DNA of 64,000 nt from Saprospiraceae bacterium (GTDB lineage Bacteria; Bacteroidota; Bacteroidia; Chitinophagales; Saprospiraceae), in NCBI GenBank assembly GCA_028279185.1, contig JANQSS010000184.1, positions 114,118 to 178,117 of the forward strand, written 5' to 3'. Shown piece after piece: positions 36,415 through 45,592 of this stretch. The first letter of the stretch is position 1; each line of letters begins with the position of its first letter. The notes below the pieces were generated by a model. It did no database searches and had not been told where the DNA came from. It saw only the letters and a program-made list of their open reading frames with translations. The translations under genes were made by a program, and so were the position numbers.

Positions 36415-37329
36415 TTATTTATCCAACACTTCAATATAAAACACCAGATCAGAATTTGCAGGGATACCAGGTCTTTCAGTGGCTCCGTATGCCAAGCCAC
36501 TTGGGATAAATAATGTGGCTTTGCTACCTATGGGTAGTAAGGCAACTCCTTCATCCCATCCCTTAATTACACGGCCTTGACCTAGAGGAAACGTAAATGT
36601 TTGACCACGTTTAAAAGAATTGTCGAACATAGACCCATCTGATTTCAGTACACCGTAATAATTTACAGAAACATTTTTACCGATTTTTGGAAGTGGTCCA
36701 CTTCCTTTTTCATGAATTACATATTCAAGGCCGGATTCTGTCTTCATCAAGTCGTCCCCATATATTTTTTCATTGTAGCTATTCAATGCCTCAGCGATAG
36801 CATTTGCGCCTTCCTCTTCGCGCACCTGTAACTTGGCACGTTCAGCTTGCAGTTTTTGTTGGCGCTCGGCGGCATATGTCGCATAATCGTCAGCCCCCAT
36901 TATATCAAATACACGAACAGCATACATTAAGTTTTCGCCGGATTTCAATCCAAACTTATTGCCGGAAATAGAATCGGCTGGATAATATACAACAGCGCTA
37001 TCTCCTTCGCTCATAACGCTAAAAGCATCAACGACAGGGTTTTTAATTTTTTTCTGTTCTTCTTCCGGTATCCATTTAAATTCTGGATGGTATTCTTGGC
37101 CAAAAGTTGAATTTAACAATGAATCTTTAGCAAAAACCTGAATTCCATACAGCAACATATCACCTTCTTTTGGTACATCACCAGGCTTGTCGACGATCAT
37201 CTTCATTTCGAAGCCATTCGCTGTACGCATCATTTTACCCGAAGGTGCAGTCGTACAACACATCAAAAGAGGAAATGCGAATAAACATAAGATCGAATTA
37301 TGTATATATGGATTTATCATTAATTTCAT
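36415..37329 (-). CDS. FKBP-type peptidyl-prolyl cis-trans isomerase, lipoprotein
   Basis: This 304-residue protein has a hydrophobic N-terminus ending in LLMCC, a probable lipobox that places it in the periplasm or outer membrane. A degenerate FKBP-like segment (about 35-145) is followed by a helical linker (about 150-190). A complete FKBP domain at about 195-304 has VSVNYYGVLKSDGSMFDNS, VIKGWDEGVALLPIGSKATL and YGATERPGIPANSDLVFYIEV. It is predicted to catalyse proline isomerisation in secreted proteins. It is 5 bp from nrnA upstream and 34 bp from prfB downstream, so one operon is likely. Confidence 0.9.
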   Translation of the reverse strand: MKLMINPYIHNSILCLFAFPLLMCCTTAPSGKMMRTANGFEMKMIVDKPGDVPKEGDMLLYGIQVFAKDSLLNSTFGQEYHPEFKWIPEEEQKKIKNPVVDAFSVMSEGDSAVVYYPADSISGNKFGLKSGENLMYAVRVFDIMGADDYATYAAERQQKLQAERAKLQVREEEGANAIAEALNSYNEKIYGDDLMKTESGLEYVIHEKGSGPLPKIGKNVSVNYYGVLKSDGSMFDNSFKRGQTFTFPLGQGRVIKGWDEGVALLPIGSKATLFIPSGLAYGATERPGIPANSDLVFYIEVLDK

Positions 37330-37334
37330 TTTAG

Positions 37335-38339
37335 TTATTTAATATGATTAGGTAAAATATTCTTAAAAATAGATACTACTGTATTAAGCGGTTTATACAT
37401 ATGCCCGCCAGAGGCATTAAAATGTCCACCTCCATTGAAGTACTCCGATGCTATTTGTTGTACAGAAATATCGCCTTTTGATCGCAATGAAAGTTTAACG
37501 AGCTTAGGTTGTTCGGTAATAAATGCAGCAACACGAATTCCCGGAATTTTTAAAATATAATTGACGATACCTTCTGTATCTCCACGCTGAATGTTGAACT
37601 TTAAATAATCATTCTTTGTAAGAGCAATTATTCCCGTCTTAAATTCAGGTAGAATTTCCATTCGGTTAGCTAGACAATGGCCAAGTAGTCGGACTTGTTT
37701 TTCCGTCATATTATCAAATACCTGGTCGTGAATTTTATAGTCATCAATTCCTATTTCTTTCAAGGCACCCGCTATTTTATACACATCAGGATTAGTGGCA
37801 TGGCGAAAAGATCCCGTATCTGTAATGAGTCCCGTATATAGACATTCGCCGATGTCAACGGTCATATGCTTTAACCAGTTCGCGCCTTGGAATAGTTTGT
37901 ACACCAGTTCGCAAGTGCTACTTGCTGCTGTGTCGCTCATCATAATTTCAGCCATAGGTTCCGGATCTATATGATGATCGATCATGATGGTTTTTTTATC
38001 CTCCTCATGGATGATCTTCCCCATTTTATCGATTCGCTCTAAAGAATTGAAATCAAGTGCAACGATGACGTCTGCCATTTCTATGTACGTTTTTGCCAGA
38101 TCGGTATGCACATCATAGATCGTGCAATCTTTAATTCCGGGCATCCACTCGAAAACAGCCGGATATTCACTCGGCCAAATGACGCGTACTGTGTGACCAA
38201 ATTTGGACAACATGTGATACATGGCTAGAGAAGAACCTATAGCATCGCCATCCGGATTACGGTGCGAAACAATCGTAACGTATTTCGGAACGCTCAATTC
38301 ATTTACAATGTCGGCAATGGGATAGTTTGTATGTGTCAA
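37335..38339 (-). CDS. nrnA: Bifunctional oligoribonuclease / PAP phosphatase, DHH family
   Basis: This 334-residue protein has the DHH motifs [12 protein letters not shown] (25-36), VALDFNS (93-99) and the name motif DHH at 121-123. The C-terminal DHHA1 motif [10 protein letters not shown] is at about 303. The family degrades 2-5 nt RNAs and removes the 3'-phosphate of PAP, the by-product of sulfotransferases. The start is TTG 38339, since an in-frame TAG lies upstream and no ATG precedes the first motif. It opens the nrnA-FKBP-prfB-mazG run and is divergent from ndk. Confidence 0.92.
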   Translation of the reverse strand: MTHTNYPIADIVNELSVPKYVTIVSHRNPDGDAIGSSLAMYHMLSKFGHTVRVIWPSEYPAVFEWMPGIKDCTIYDVHTDLAKTYIEMADVIVALDFNSLERIDKMGKIIHEEDKKTIMIDHHIDPEPMAEIMMSDTAASSTCELVYKLFQGANWLKHMTVDIGECLYTGLITDTGSFRHATNPDVYKIAGALKEIGIDDYKIHDQVFDNMTEKQVRLLGHCLANRMEILPEFKTGIIALTKNDYLKFNIQRGDTEGIVNYILKIPGIRVAAFITEQPKLVKLSLRSKGDISVQQIASEYFNGGGHFNASGGHMYKPLNTVVSIFKNILPNHIK

Positions 38340-38368
38340 TTCTAAAATAGGCTTTCGCTATGAGGGCG

Positions 38369-38376
38369 CAAAATTA
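38369..38376 (-). promoter_or_regulatory. Candidate -7 box TAATTTTG of nrnA
   Basis: A perfect TAnnTTTG match on the minus strand lies 29 nt before the TTG start of nrnA. Only 10 bp separate it from the divergent ndk box at 38387-38394, so the two promoters overlap. Confidence 0.5.
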
Positions 38377-38386
38377 GCAGAAGAAT

Positions 38387-38394
38387 TACATTTG
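38387..38394 (+). promoter_or_regulatory. Candidate -7 box TACATTTG of ndk
   Basis: A perfect TAnnTTTG match lies 51 nt before the ndk ATG. It is divergent from and nearly abutting the nrnA box. No -33 TTG is seen at 19-21 bp. Confidence 0.5.
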
Positions 38395-38445
38395 CACGAT
38401 CTTTTCAGAAGATATCGAATTTCATTTACTTTAAAACATCTTTCC

Positions 38446-38862
38446 ATGAACAATATTACGTTTACAATGATAAAGCCAGATGCAGTCAGAGCAGGGCACA
38501 CAGGCAATATCATTCAGCACATTACGAATGCAGGATTCAAAATCCGAGCAATGAAATTAACGCAGTTGACCCGAGCTAAAGCCGGCGAATTCTATGAAAT
38601 TCACAAAGAGCGCCCCTTTTATGGTGAATTGGTTGACTTTATGTCGTCGGGACCTATTGTTGCGGTCATTCTTGAGAAGTCAAATGCAGTGGAAGATTTT
38701 CGCACGTTAATTGGTGCTACAAATCCGGCAGAAGCGGCTGAAGGAACAATTCGCGCTTTGTACGCTACTAGTATTGGTGAGAATGCCGTGCACGGCGCGG
38801 ACTCGGATGAAAATGCTCTTCGCGAGGGTCGATTTCACTTCGCCGGAACGGAGATATTTTAG
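38446..38862 (+). CDS. ndk: Nucleoside diphosphate kinase
   Basis: This 138-residue protein is of normal family length when started at ATG 38446; a TTG at 38392 would add an unrelated extension. [13 protein letters not shown] at the N-terminus and the phospho-accepting His in NAVHGADS (about 115) are diagnostic. It transfers the gamma phosphate between NTPs and NDPs through a phospho-histidine. It is monocistronic by position, with a 46-bp perfect palindrome covering its stop codon. Confidence 0.96.
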   Translation: MNNITFTMIKPDAVRAGHTGNIIQHITNAGFKIRAMKLTQLTRAKAGEFYEIHKERPFYGELVDFMSSGPIVAVILEKSNAVEDFRTLIGATNPAEAAEGTIRALYATSIGENAVHGADSDENALREGRFHFAGTEIF

Positions 38863-38904
38863 TGTACTGGCCAGGCATCTATAGATGCCTGGCCAGTACA
38901 CTAA
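38859..38904 (+). repeat. 46-bp perfect palindrome over the ndk stop codon
   Basis: There are two 23-bp arms with no loop. The left arm begins TTAGTGTACTGG and the centre is TCTATAGA. The ndk TAG is inside the left arm. No T-run follows, so it is not a standard intrinsic terminator, although a hairpin could still end transcription or protect the mRNA. The rest of the gap to 39057 shows only the -7-like box at 39045. Confidence 0.85.
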
Positions 38905-39044
38905 GTACGATGCTGATAGTCAACGGAATAAGTTGTCTTTAGGATTGTTGCCTTTACCTTTCTCAACTCCGACCAGGATGATTTTGACTTGATCGAAGGC
39001 TTCTAATACTCAACGCCTTGGACCCTTTCTCACCAAGAGTTTTG

Positions 39045-39052
39045 TAATTTCG
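39045..39052 (+). promoter_or_regulatory. Candidate -7 box TAATTTCG, leaderless start
   Basis: This TAnnTTTG-like box has one change (TTCG) and ends 5 nt before the GTG start of the 39058 gene. The spacing puts the predicted transcription start at or next to the start codon. Confidence 0.4.
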
Positions 39053-39057
39053 CATCC

Positions 39058-42000
39058 GTGCGCCTCGATAAAAAGCTAACGGTAATAAGCATATTTTATA
39101 ATATGCAACGGGAGGCCAAACGGACCCTTCACACGCTCTCATCAGTTTATCAAAACTTACCTCCCGAAGACTATGATGTTCTTGCCATAGATAATAACTC
39201 AAGTAAACCTCTCAACGAATCAGAAGTAAAGCGCTATGGCTCCAACTTCCACTATATACACTACAATGAAGGCAACCAATCACCCGTATTTGCCCTCAAT
39301 CATGGAATATCACTTTGTCAATCAGAAATAATTGTTTGCCATATCGATGGTGCCCGTATGCTTAGCCCGGGAATCTTGACCAAAATGATCGATATAATGC
39401 AAATTCATCAACGTGCATTCGTTTATACCGTAGGTTTTCATCTCGGCCAAAAATTGCAAAATCTGAGCATTCAGGAGGGTTACGATCAAGCTGAAGAAGA
39501 TAGACTTCTGCACACGATTGATTGGAAAAAAGACGGCTACCAACTCTATACCATTTCCACTGCGGCAGGTTCAAGCTCGGGGTATTATAATCGCGCACCA
39601 GAAAGCAATTGTTTTGCCGTACGTAAGTCGCTTATCAATGAAATCGGAGGGTTTGACGAGCGATTCATTTCTAAGGGAGGAGGACTTGCAAATCTTGAAA
39701 TTTTTTCGAGATATGTCGAACGAGAAAATGTAATACCAATCGTGCTCGTGGGTGAGGGTACATTCCATCAATATCACGGAGGAATATCTACAAACGTAGG
39801 GGCAAAAAACCACCCCATTATTCAATTTAAGGAAGAATATTTTTCGATTTTTCGCTACGAGTATATCCTGCCCACGTACTCTCCTTTTTTATACGGATGC
39901 ACGCATGAACTAGAAGAGACAAGTGAAGATTATCTAGCCACACAAGCTATAGATATTTTACAGGTTCTAATAGAAAATGATAATCCGTCTGTAACTAAGG
40001 AATACATTACGACTTTAACCAAACGTTGGTCCGAAAATTATGCATTCGTGCTCCGATGCGCACGTATAAGTAAGCGACTTGGCCACTTCACCCTGGCCCG
40101 AACATTGTTTGAAAAGGCTTTAGCTTTAGGTAATAATGATGAATTCAGTATTCGCTCCGACTTAATTACTATTGAGCATGATTCGGACAATCCACGAGTA
40201 GCACTTGAGAAGTTAGATGTTGTATTAAACGAGGCACCAAGAAATCGAGATGCGCTACTCAATTCTTATCGATTACTTAGAAAGGAAGGGGAGTTCACTA
40301 AGGCCTATGAAATATTGAAAAAATTAATTTCAAACCACCACCCAAAACATTTCCCCCAAGATCACGCCCATGCTGCGTCTGTTTTACTATCGGCTAAGCG
40401 ACTCGACGAAGTCCCCTTTCATTTAATATTCGGTTTACTATGGTCTAAATCAAAGTATGAAAAACTTTATCCACTCTTAATAAAATATAATACTAAAAAA
40501 GGAAATTTTGAGTATGCGTCATATCTTTTGAATCAAATTGATTCAGGTAAGACATATGTTCCTTGGGCTACACTAAAACAGTACATTAGGCTACTAGTTC
40601 GAGAAAAAAAATATACACGTGTAACGCACCTCATTCAATCGAACAAATCACAATTTCATTCAGACGTTGCATTTTCAAAATTCATTAGTTCATCGAATAT
40701 TCCAGAATCGCTCTTATCGAAACTTTCTGCGGACAATGCGCCAGATGCCATTCAAAAAACGATGATTCCAATTCTTGGTATGCATAGGAGTGGTACGAGC
40801 TGTCTAACCGGAGCCTTGCAAATAGGAGGATTTTCTTCGTCTGCCGCTCTGACCTGGAACTATGACAACCAAAAGGGCAACCGTGAAGAAATTGATGTGA
40901 TTTCACTTAATCACAAGGTACTTGAATATAATGGCCTCTCATGGAGAAACGTGAATAATGAAACGGAGATTTCGTGGCCCCAACAGCTCGCTTTTGAACG
41001 AGATAAACTGCTTTTGTCTCGGTTTAATGAGGGATTGATTTGGCTGTTCAAAGATCCAAGAACAGTAATTACCTGGCCATTTTGGAAAGACTCAGGTATT
41101 GCCTTTCAATTTATCGGTTCTTTTCGCCATCCGATGAAGTCGGCGCTCTCTCTATTTTTTCGGAATCAAATCCCGTTAGAAAGAGGTCTGCGTTTATGGC
41201 TTTTATATAATGAAAAAATATTTAATTTACTTCAGCGATATAATTTTCCATTAGTATGTTTTGATTCGACAAACGAAAATTACAAATTTCAACTCAAATC
41301 GATCTTCCATCAATTAGCCGAGTTTTTTCCGAATAAGAAAGATTTGAACCTTACCACTGCCTATTCTTTTTATGAATCAACATATGAAAGTAACGTCTAT
41401 CAGGTAGACTTCGATCACCTTGCTAAAAAATACAATTTGTCAGATTTGTATCAATCGTGTCAACTGCTCTACAACAAGCTTCTAAAAACAATTCCTGACG
41501 TACAAATTAAAAGGACTAAGCGAGACGCAGACAATGAATTACTCGTCACAACTCTTTTGGATTTTGAACTACCAGGCAACATCAAAACAAATGCTGAAGA
41601 TGTTCGTGCGCTACTTGAGCACTTTCCAAATGAACGACTCATAAATCGCTACGTTTTGCGCAAAGCGATTAAAGATGGAATTAATTTATCAGCCAATGAG
41701 CTTGAGCGTATTGAAAAATCTTCGGATCAGGAGACAAATTTATTGCTGGCAACGTATTTAAAAGAGAGGTCGCGTGACAGGTCGATTTCCATCCTTCAAT
41801 CTCTTCTAAAAGTCGAGCCTGAATACATTGAAGCTAAACGCCTACTTGCAGAAATATACTTAAAGAACAATCAATACCAGGCTTCTGAAGAACTTTTTGA
41901 ACAGGTTGTAAAAGAACGGCCAATGGATCATAAATCATTTATGGCCCTCTATACCATAGCAAGAAAGCGCAAAAATAGAGAACGCGCTCATGCTCATTTG

Positions 42001-42324
42001 ACTGCTGCCTATCAAAGTAATCCACGTCACGCGATAACACGTGAAGAGCTGAAGAACGCAATGATCCATGACAGCTCTCTTTCATTGTTTCAGAAGAATT
42101 TACTATTCCTTGTTGATGACAGACATTTTCGTTTCAAACATTGGTTTTCACTATGTGAAGCGTTTCTATCGGTTGAAAAACTTGATGGGTTGATGATTGC
42201 ATTCGAAAACGCGCAAAATTGCGCTAGTGATCCTACTCATGTTTTGCGATTAGATAGATTAAAAAAACGTATTTCTAAACAAATTCTTCCATCCTGGTTC
42301 AGATCACACCTGCATTGGAATTAG
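39058..42324 (+). CDS. GT2 - TPR - sulfotransferase - TPR fusion protein
   Basis: This is a 1088-residue protein from GTG 39058. Residues about 1-240 are a GT2 domain (LTVISIFYNMQREAKRTL, LAIDNNSS, HIDGARM in the DXD position, GGFDERFISKGGG). About 290-500 is TPR-like helical repeat. A sulfotransferase domain lies at about 570-800, with PAPS loop ILGMHRSGTS (572-581) and 3'-phosphate motif FRHPMKSALS (689-698). More TPR-like repeats follow (about 850-1060, e.g. AEIYLKNNQYQASEELFEQV). Coupled glycosylation and sulfation of one acceptor, with the TPRs binding protein partners, is inferred. Earlier Met codons would cut the first GT2 strand, so GTG is preferred. Confidence 0.82.
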   Translation: MRLDKKLTVISIFYNMQREAKRTLHTLSSVYQNLPPEDYDVLAIDNNSSKPLNESEVKRYGSNFHYIHYNEGNQSPVFALNHGISLCQSEIIVCHIDGARMLSPGILTKMIDIMQIHQRAFVYTVGFHLGQKLQNLSIQEGYDQAEEDRLLHTIDWKKDGYQLYTISTAAGSSSGYYNRAPESNCFAVRKSLINEIGGFDERFISKGGGLANLEIFSRYVERENVIPIVLVGEGTFHQYHGGISTNVGAKNHPIIQFKEEYFSIFRYEYILPTYSPFLYGCTHELEETSEDYLATQAIDILQVLIENDNPSVTKEYITTLTKRWSENYAFVLRCARISKRLGHFTLARTLFEKALALGNNDEFSIRSDLITIEHDSDNPRVALEKLDVVLNEAPRNRDALLNSYRLLRKEGEFTKAYEILKKLISNHHPKHFPQDHAHAASVLLSAKRLDEVPFHLIFGLLWSKSKYEKLYPLLIKYNTKKGNFEYASYLLNQIDSGKTYVPWATLKQYIRLLVREKKYTRVTHLIQSNKSQFHSDVAFSKFISSSNIPESLLSKLSADNAPDAIQKTMIPILGMHRSGTSCLTGALQIGGFSSSAALTWNYDNQKGNREEIDVISLNHKVLEYNGLSWRNVNNETEISWPQQLAFERDKLLLSRFNEGLIWLFKDPRTVITWPFWKDSGIAFQFIGSFRHPMKSALSLFFRNQIPLERGLRLWLLYNEKIFNLLQRYNFPLVCFDSTNENYKFQLKSIFHQLAEFFPNKKDLNLTTAYSFYESTYESNVYQVDFDHLAKKYNLSDLYQSCQLLYNKLLKTIPDVQIKRTKRDADNELLVTTLLDFELPGNIKTNAEDVRALLEHFPNERLINRYVLRKAIKDGINLSANELERIEKSSDQETNLLLATYLKERSRDRSISILQSLLKVEPEYIEAKRLLAEIYLKNNQYQASEELFEQVVKERPMDHKSFMALYTIARKRKNRERAHAHLTAAYQSNPRHAITREELKNAMIHDSSLSLFQKNLLFLVDDRHFRFKHWFSLCEAFLSVEKLDGLMIAFENAQNCASDPTHVLRLDRLKKRISKQILPSWFRSHLHWN

Positions 42325-42430
42325 GCTCGAGGGATGACATTATTTCTTGACTTTTACTACCTTTAAGGGGTCGTTGCGATTCAGCAACTTAAACCCCAGC
42401 CAATATTCACTATTAACAGCGATTCATGTT

Positions 42431-44122
42431 ATGTTTCGATGGTTATTACCGCTGGTAATTATTGCTTCAAGTTGGCAAACTGATGCTCAAAATCTCCTGG
42501 ACGAACGGCGCGTCGATTGGTCATCAGCAGGAGCGAGTATGGATATTATTTCTCCGGAAGTTACGCTCAACATTCTAGATTATGGAGGAGATCCTGACGG
42601 TACAACTCCAAATCAAAATGCCTTTAATGCTGCTGTAGCAGCATCCACTGATCAGCCGACTATCATTTACTTTCCACCAGGTAATTACTATTTCACACAG
42701 CGGATATTCGTTCCAAGCGATATTATAGTCAAAGGAGCGGGATCAGATAGTACTTTCCTAAATTTTAATTTAAATGGTACGCGTCACTGTATTGCTATAA
42801 GCGGGAGTCGCAGCCAAATTGAAATTCCTGCGACCCATGATATTTGCAAAGGGCAATTTCACATAAGAGTAGCGGACACGGTTGGATTGGTTGCGGGTGA
42901 TTACTTTCTTTTATTATTCGATGATTCCGATTTAATAAATGATTCGTGGGCCAATAACTCGGTTGGGCAAATTAATCGTATTGTCGCAGTAGGCGCCGAT
43001 CGCATATTTGTAGAGCATGGTATACGGCGGGACTATCTGCTGGTCGATAGTCCCTATGTCGAACCTATTGACCCGATAGTAAATAGTGGAATAGAATGTT
43101 TACATATTGAGCGACAGGATGCGACGAATAACAATTTTGGATTAATCCGTTTAAACCTTGCGGCAGAATGCTATGTGCGAAGTGTAACCGGTAATATGTG
43201 TAGTTATGCACATGTTATACTAGACCGAAGTACAAAGTGTACGATTTCGGGAAACTATTTTCATCATGCGCATGATTATGGAAGTGGGGGTAATGCATAT
43301 GGTGTGGCTTGCCAAAACACGAGTGGTGACAATTTAATAACTAATAATATTTTCGAGCATCTTCGTCATAGTATTTTACTCCAGGCGGGTGCGAACGGGA
43401 ATGTTATTTCCTATAATTATTCCACAGACCCATTTAAAACTATATTTGGTCTTCCGTCCAATAATACAGCGGATCTCGTTTGTCATGGAAATTATCCCTA
43501 CGCAAATTTATTCGAGGGTAATATTGCCTCTTTCGGAATTATCGACGCATCCCACGGCCAAAACGGACCTTATAATACTTATTTCAGAAATCGGATGGAC
43601 TTGTATGGTATGCAGATTAGCAATGCCACACCTGATAATGATTCACAAAACATAATTGGAAATGAAGTAAACAACTACAATTTATCTGAAATTGATCATT
43701 ATGAATATGGCAACAATCAAAGTGGTTCAATACTCCCGCCAAATACGGACACCATCGATATTTTGAGTTATTATCTTCTCGACATACCTGATTTTATTGA
43801 CACACTTATGTGGCCATCAATTGGCTATCCCAATACTTATCAATCTGGCAGTATTCCAGCTAAGGAGCGGTATGAGGTAATGCAATTTACGTCACCTTGT
43901 CCTAAACATGACTCCTGCCCAACCATGTTGCAGATTGACGATATTTCATATCACAATCCTGAATATAAAGCGAGTGAAGTAATTTCATCATCCGCGCAGA
44001 TTCTACCTTTTCAAGTTGTCAATATGAAAGCAGGTTCAGAGATTAATCTCCAATATCCCTTCGAATCCAAATTTGGAGGAGAGCTCTATCTTTCTATAGA
44101 TACATGTACTTCAACCAATTAG
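42431..44122 (+). CDS. Secreted right-handed beta-helix protein (pectate-lyase-3-like)
   Basis: This protein has 563 residues from ATG 42431, where the signal peptide MFRWLLPLVIIASSW ends near DAQ; an upstream TTG extension at 42347 would hide it. The Pectate_lyase_3/GH28-type start is clear: ILDYGGDPDGTTPNQNAFNAA, IIYFPPGNYYFTQ, IIVKGAGSDSTFL. Parallel beta-helix coils follow, rich in NxxxGN patterns. The final about 55 residues (VVNMKAGSEINLQYPFESKF and a near-terminal Cys) match the C-terminus of the 7211 protein. It may cleave or bind acidic polysaccharide; catalytic residues could not be assigned. The tail suggests surface sorting. Confidence 0.8.
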   Translation: MFRWLLPLVIIASSWQTDAQNLLDERRVDWSSAGASMDIISPEVTLNILDYGGDPDGTTPNQNAFNAAVAASTDQPTIIYFPPGNYYFTQRIFVPSDIIVKGAGSDSTFLNFNLNGTRHCIAISGSRSQIEIPATHDICKGQFHIRVADTVGLVAGDYFLLLFDDSDLINDSWANNSVGQINRIVAVGADRIFVEHGIRRDYLLVDSPYVEPIDPIVNSGIECLHIERQDATNNNFGLIRLNLAAECYVRSVTGNMCSYAHVILDRSTKCTISGNYFHHAHDYGSGGNAYGVACQNTSGDNLITNNIFEHLRHSILLQAGANGNVISYNYSTDPFKTIFGLPSNNTADLVCHGNYPYANLFEGNIASFGIIDASHGQNGPYNTYFRNRMDLYGMQISNATPDNDSQNIIGNEVNNYNLSEIDHYEYGNNQSGSILPPNTDTIDILSYYLLDIPDFIDTLMWPSIGYPNTYQSGSIPAKERYEVMQFTSPCPKHDSCPTMLQIDDISYHNPEYKASEVISSSAQILPFQVVNMKAGSEINLQYPFESKFGGELYLSIDTCTSTN

Positions 44123-44152
44123 TATTGACACTACAGTTGAATCCATACAAGG

Positions 44153-45580
44153 TTAAGAAGTGGATTGAATTGGCCGTAGCCCTAATTTTTTTCCTTCTTC
44201 AAGCATAAGCTGGAATGCGGCATCATATTTATTCGGAATCACCCCATCTAATATTGCTTCACGTATAGCTAATTTAATTGTACCAACATCGCGGGACGGT
44301 TTGATGTCAAATGTTTTCATAATAATCTCACCAGAGATGGGCGGTTCCCAATTGCGTAATCGATCTTTTTCCTCGATTTCTTCCAAACGACGCCGGACCA
44401 ATTTATAATTATCTAAATAGCGCTGAACGCGATTTGGGTTTTTTGATGTAATATCGGCTTCACACAAAGCCATCAAGTCATCTAACTCTTCCCCGGCATC
44501 AAAAATCAAACGGCGCAACGCTGAGTCGGTTATCGTCTCTTTTGTCAAGCTAATAGGTCGTAAATGCAGACGAACCAATTTTTGTACGTATTTCATCTTA
44601 TGGTCCAGGGGCAGCCGCATACGTTTGAAAATTTTGGGTACCATAACAGCTCCGAGTGCATCGTGCCCATGGAATGTCCACCCCGCTTTTCGATTAAACC
44701 TCTTCGTCGGTGGCTTGGCAATATCATGTAATATAGCGGCCCAGCGCAACCAATGATTTGTACTTTTACGAGCTACGTTATCAAGTACTTCGAGCGTATG
44801 ATAGAAATTATCTTTATGCGATATTCCATTCCGAATGTCAACACCCAAGAGTGCTTGCATCTCTGGAAATATTATTTCCAAAAGTCCGGTATCTTTTAAA
44901 TGATGAAACCCAACACTTGGAATTGGTGAATCGATAATCTTTTGCAACTCTGTTGTAACCCTCTCCTTTGAGACGATATTAATTCTATTTTTAAATTTCG
45001 AAATTGCATATAGGGTATTTTCTCCGATATCAAAGTCGAGTTGGGCAGAAAATCGAATTGCCCGCATCATTCTTAATGGATCATCTGAAAATGTTTTGCC
45101 TGGTTCTAGCGGTGTTTTTATAATTTTTTCTGACAAATGCATCAGACCATTAAACGGATCGATTATTTCGCCAAAATCCTCTTTATTCAATGAAATCGCT
45201 AGCGCATTAATAGTGAAGTCGCGTCTAAATTGGTCATCTTCCAGCGTTCCATTTTCGACTATTGGTTTTCTAGAATGATAGCGATAGGATTCTTTACGCG
45301 CGCCCACAAATTCGATCTCGATTTTTTTGTAGCGCAACATAGCCGTACCAAATCGGCGATATATGACAACTCTCGGTGCAGGTTGCAACTGCTGAGCGAA
45401 GTGATTGGCTAACTTTATTCCATCTCCGACACAAACAATATCTAAATCCTGGCATGGGCGATTAATTATTCGATCGCGTACATAACCGCCAACCACGTAA
45501 CACGGGTAGCCCAATTCAGCGGCGGCCGTTGAAACTTTATTGAATATTTCTTTTTCCTTATCGTCAATTGCAAATAACAT
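44153..45580 (-). CDS. cca: CCA tRNA nucleotidyltransferase / poly(A) polymerase family with HD domain
   Basis: This 475-residue protein has an N-terminal nucleotidyltransferase with [10 protein letters not shown] (29-38) and the catalytic DLD (45-47), then [10 protein letters not shown] and [11 protein letters not shown], the nucleotide-recognition motifs. An HD domain ([12 protein letters not shown] at about 288) follows. The protein adds or repairs CCA ends on tRNA; poly(A) polymerase activity cannot be excluded from sequence. It lies 12 bp downstream of dusB in one transcript, and the two form a tRNA-maturation pair. Confidence 0.88.
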   Translation of the reverse strand: MLFAIDDKEKEIFNKVSTAAAELGYPCYVVGGYVRDRIINRPCQDLDIVCVGDGIKLANHFAQQLQPAPRVVIYRRFGTAMLRYKKIEIEFVGARKESYRYHSRKPIVENGTLEDDQFRRDFTINALAISLNKEDFGEIIDPFNGLMHLSEKIIKTPLEPGKTFSDDPLRMMRAIRFSAQLDFDIGENTLYAISKFKNRINIVSKERVTTELQKIIDSPIPSVGFHHLKDTGLLEIIFPEMQALLGVDIRNGISHKDNFYHTLEVLDNVARKSTNHWLRWAAILHDIAKPPTKRFNRKAGWTFHGHDALGAVMVPKIFKRMRLPLDHKMKYVQKLVRLHLRPISLTKETITDSALRRLIFDAGEELDDLMALCEADITSKNPNRVQRYLDNYKLVRRRLEEIEEKDRLRNWEPPISGEIIMKTFDIKPSRDVGTIKLAIREAILDGVIPNKYDAAFQLMLEEGKKLGLRPIQSTS

Positions 45581-45592
45581 AATTCCAGTGTA

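Noticed and set aside
38859..38904. Standard intrinsic terminator of ndk
   Set aside because: The palindrome has no T-run on either side and no loop, so it is listed as a repeat instead.
42347..42430. TTG start 28 codons upstream for the beta-helix protein
   Set aside because: It would bury the clear signal peptide that begins at ATG 42431.
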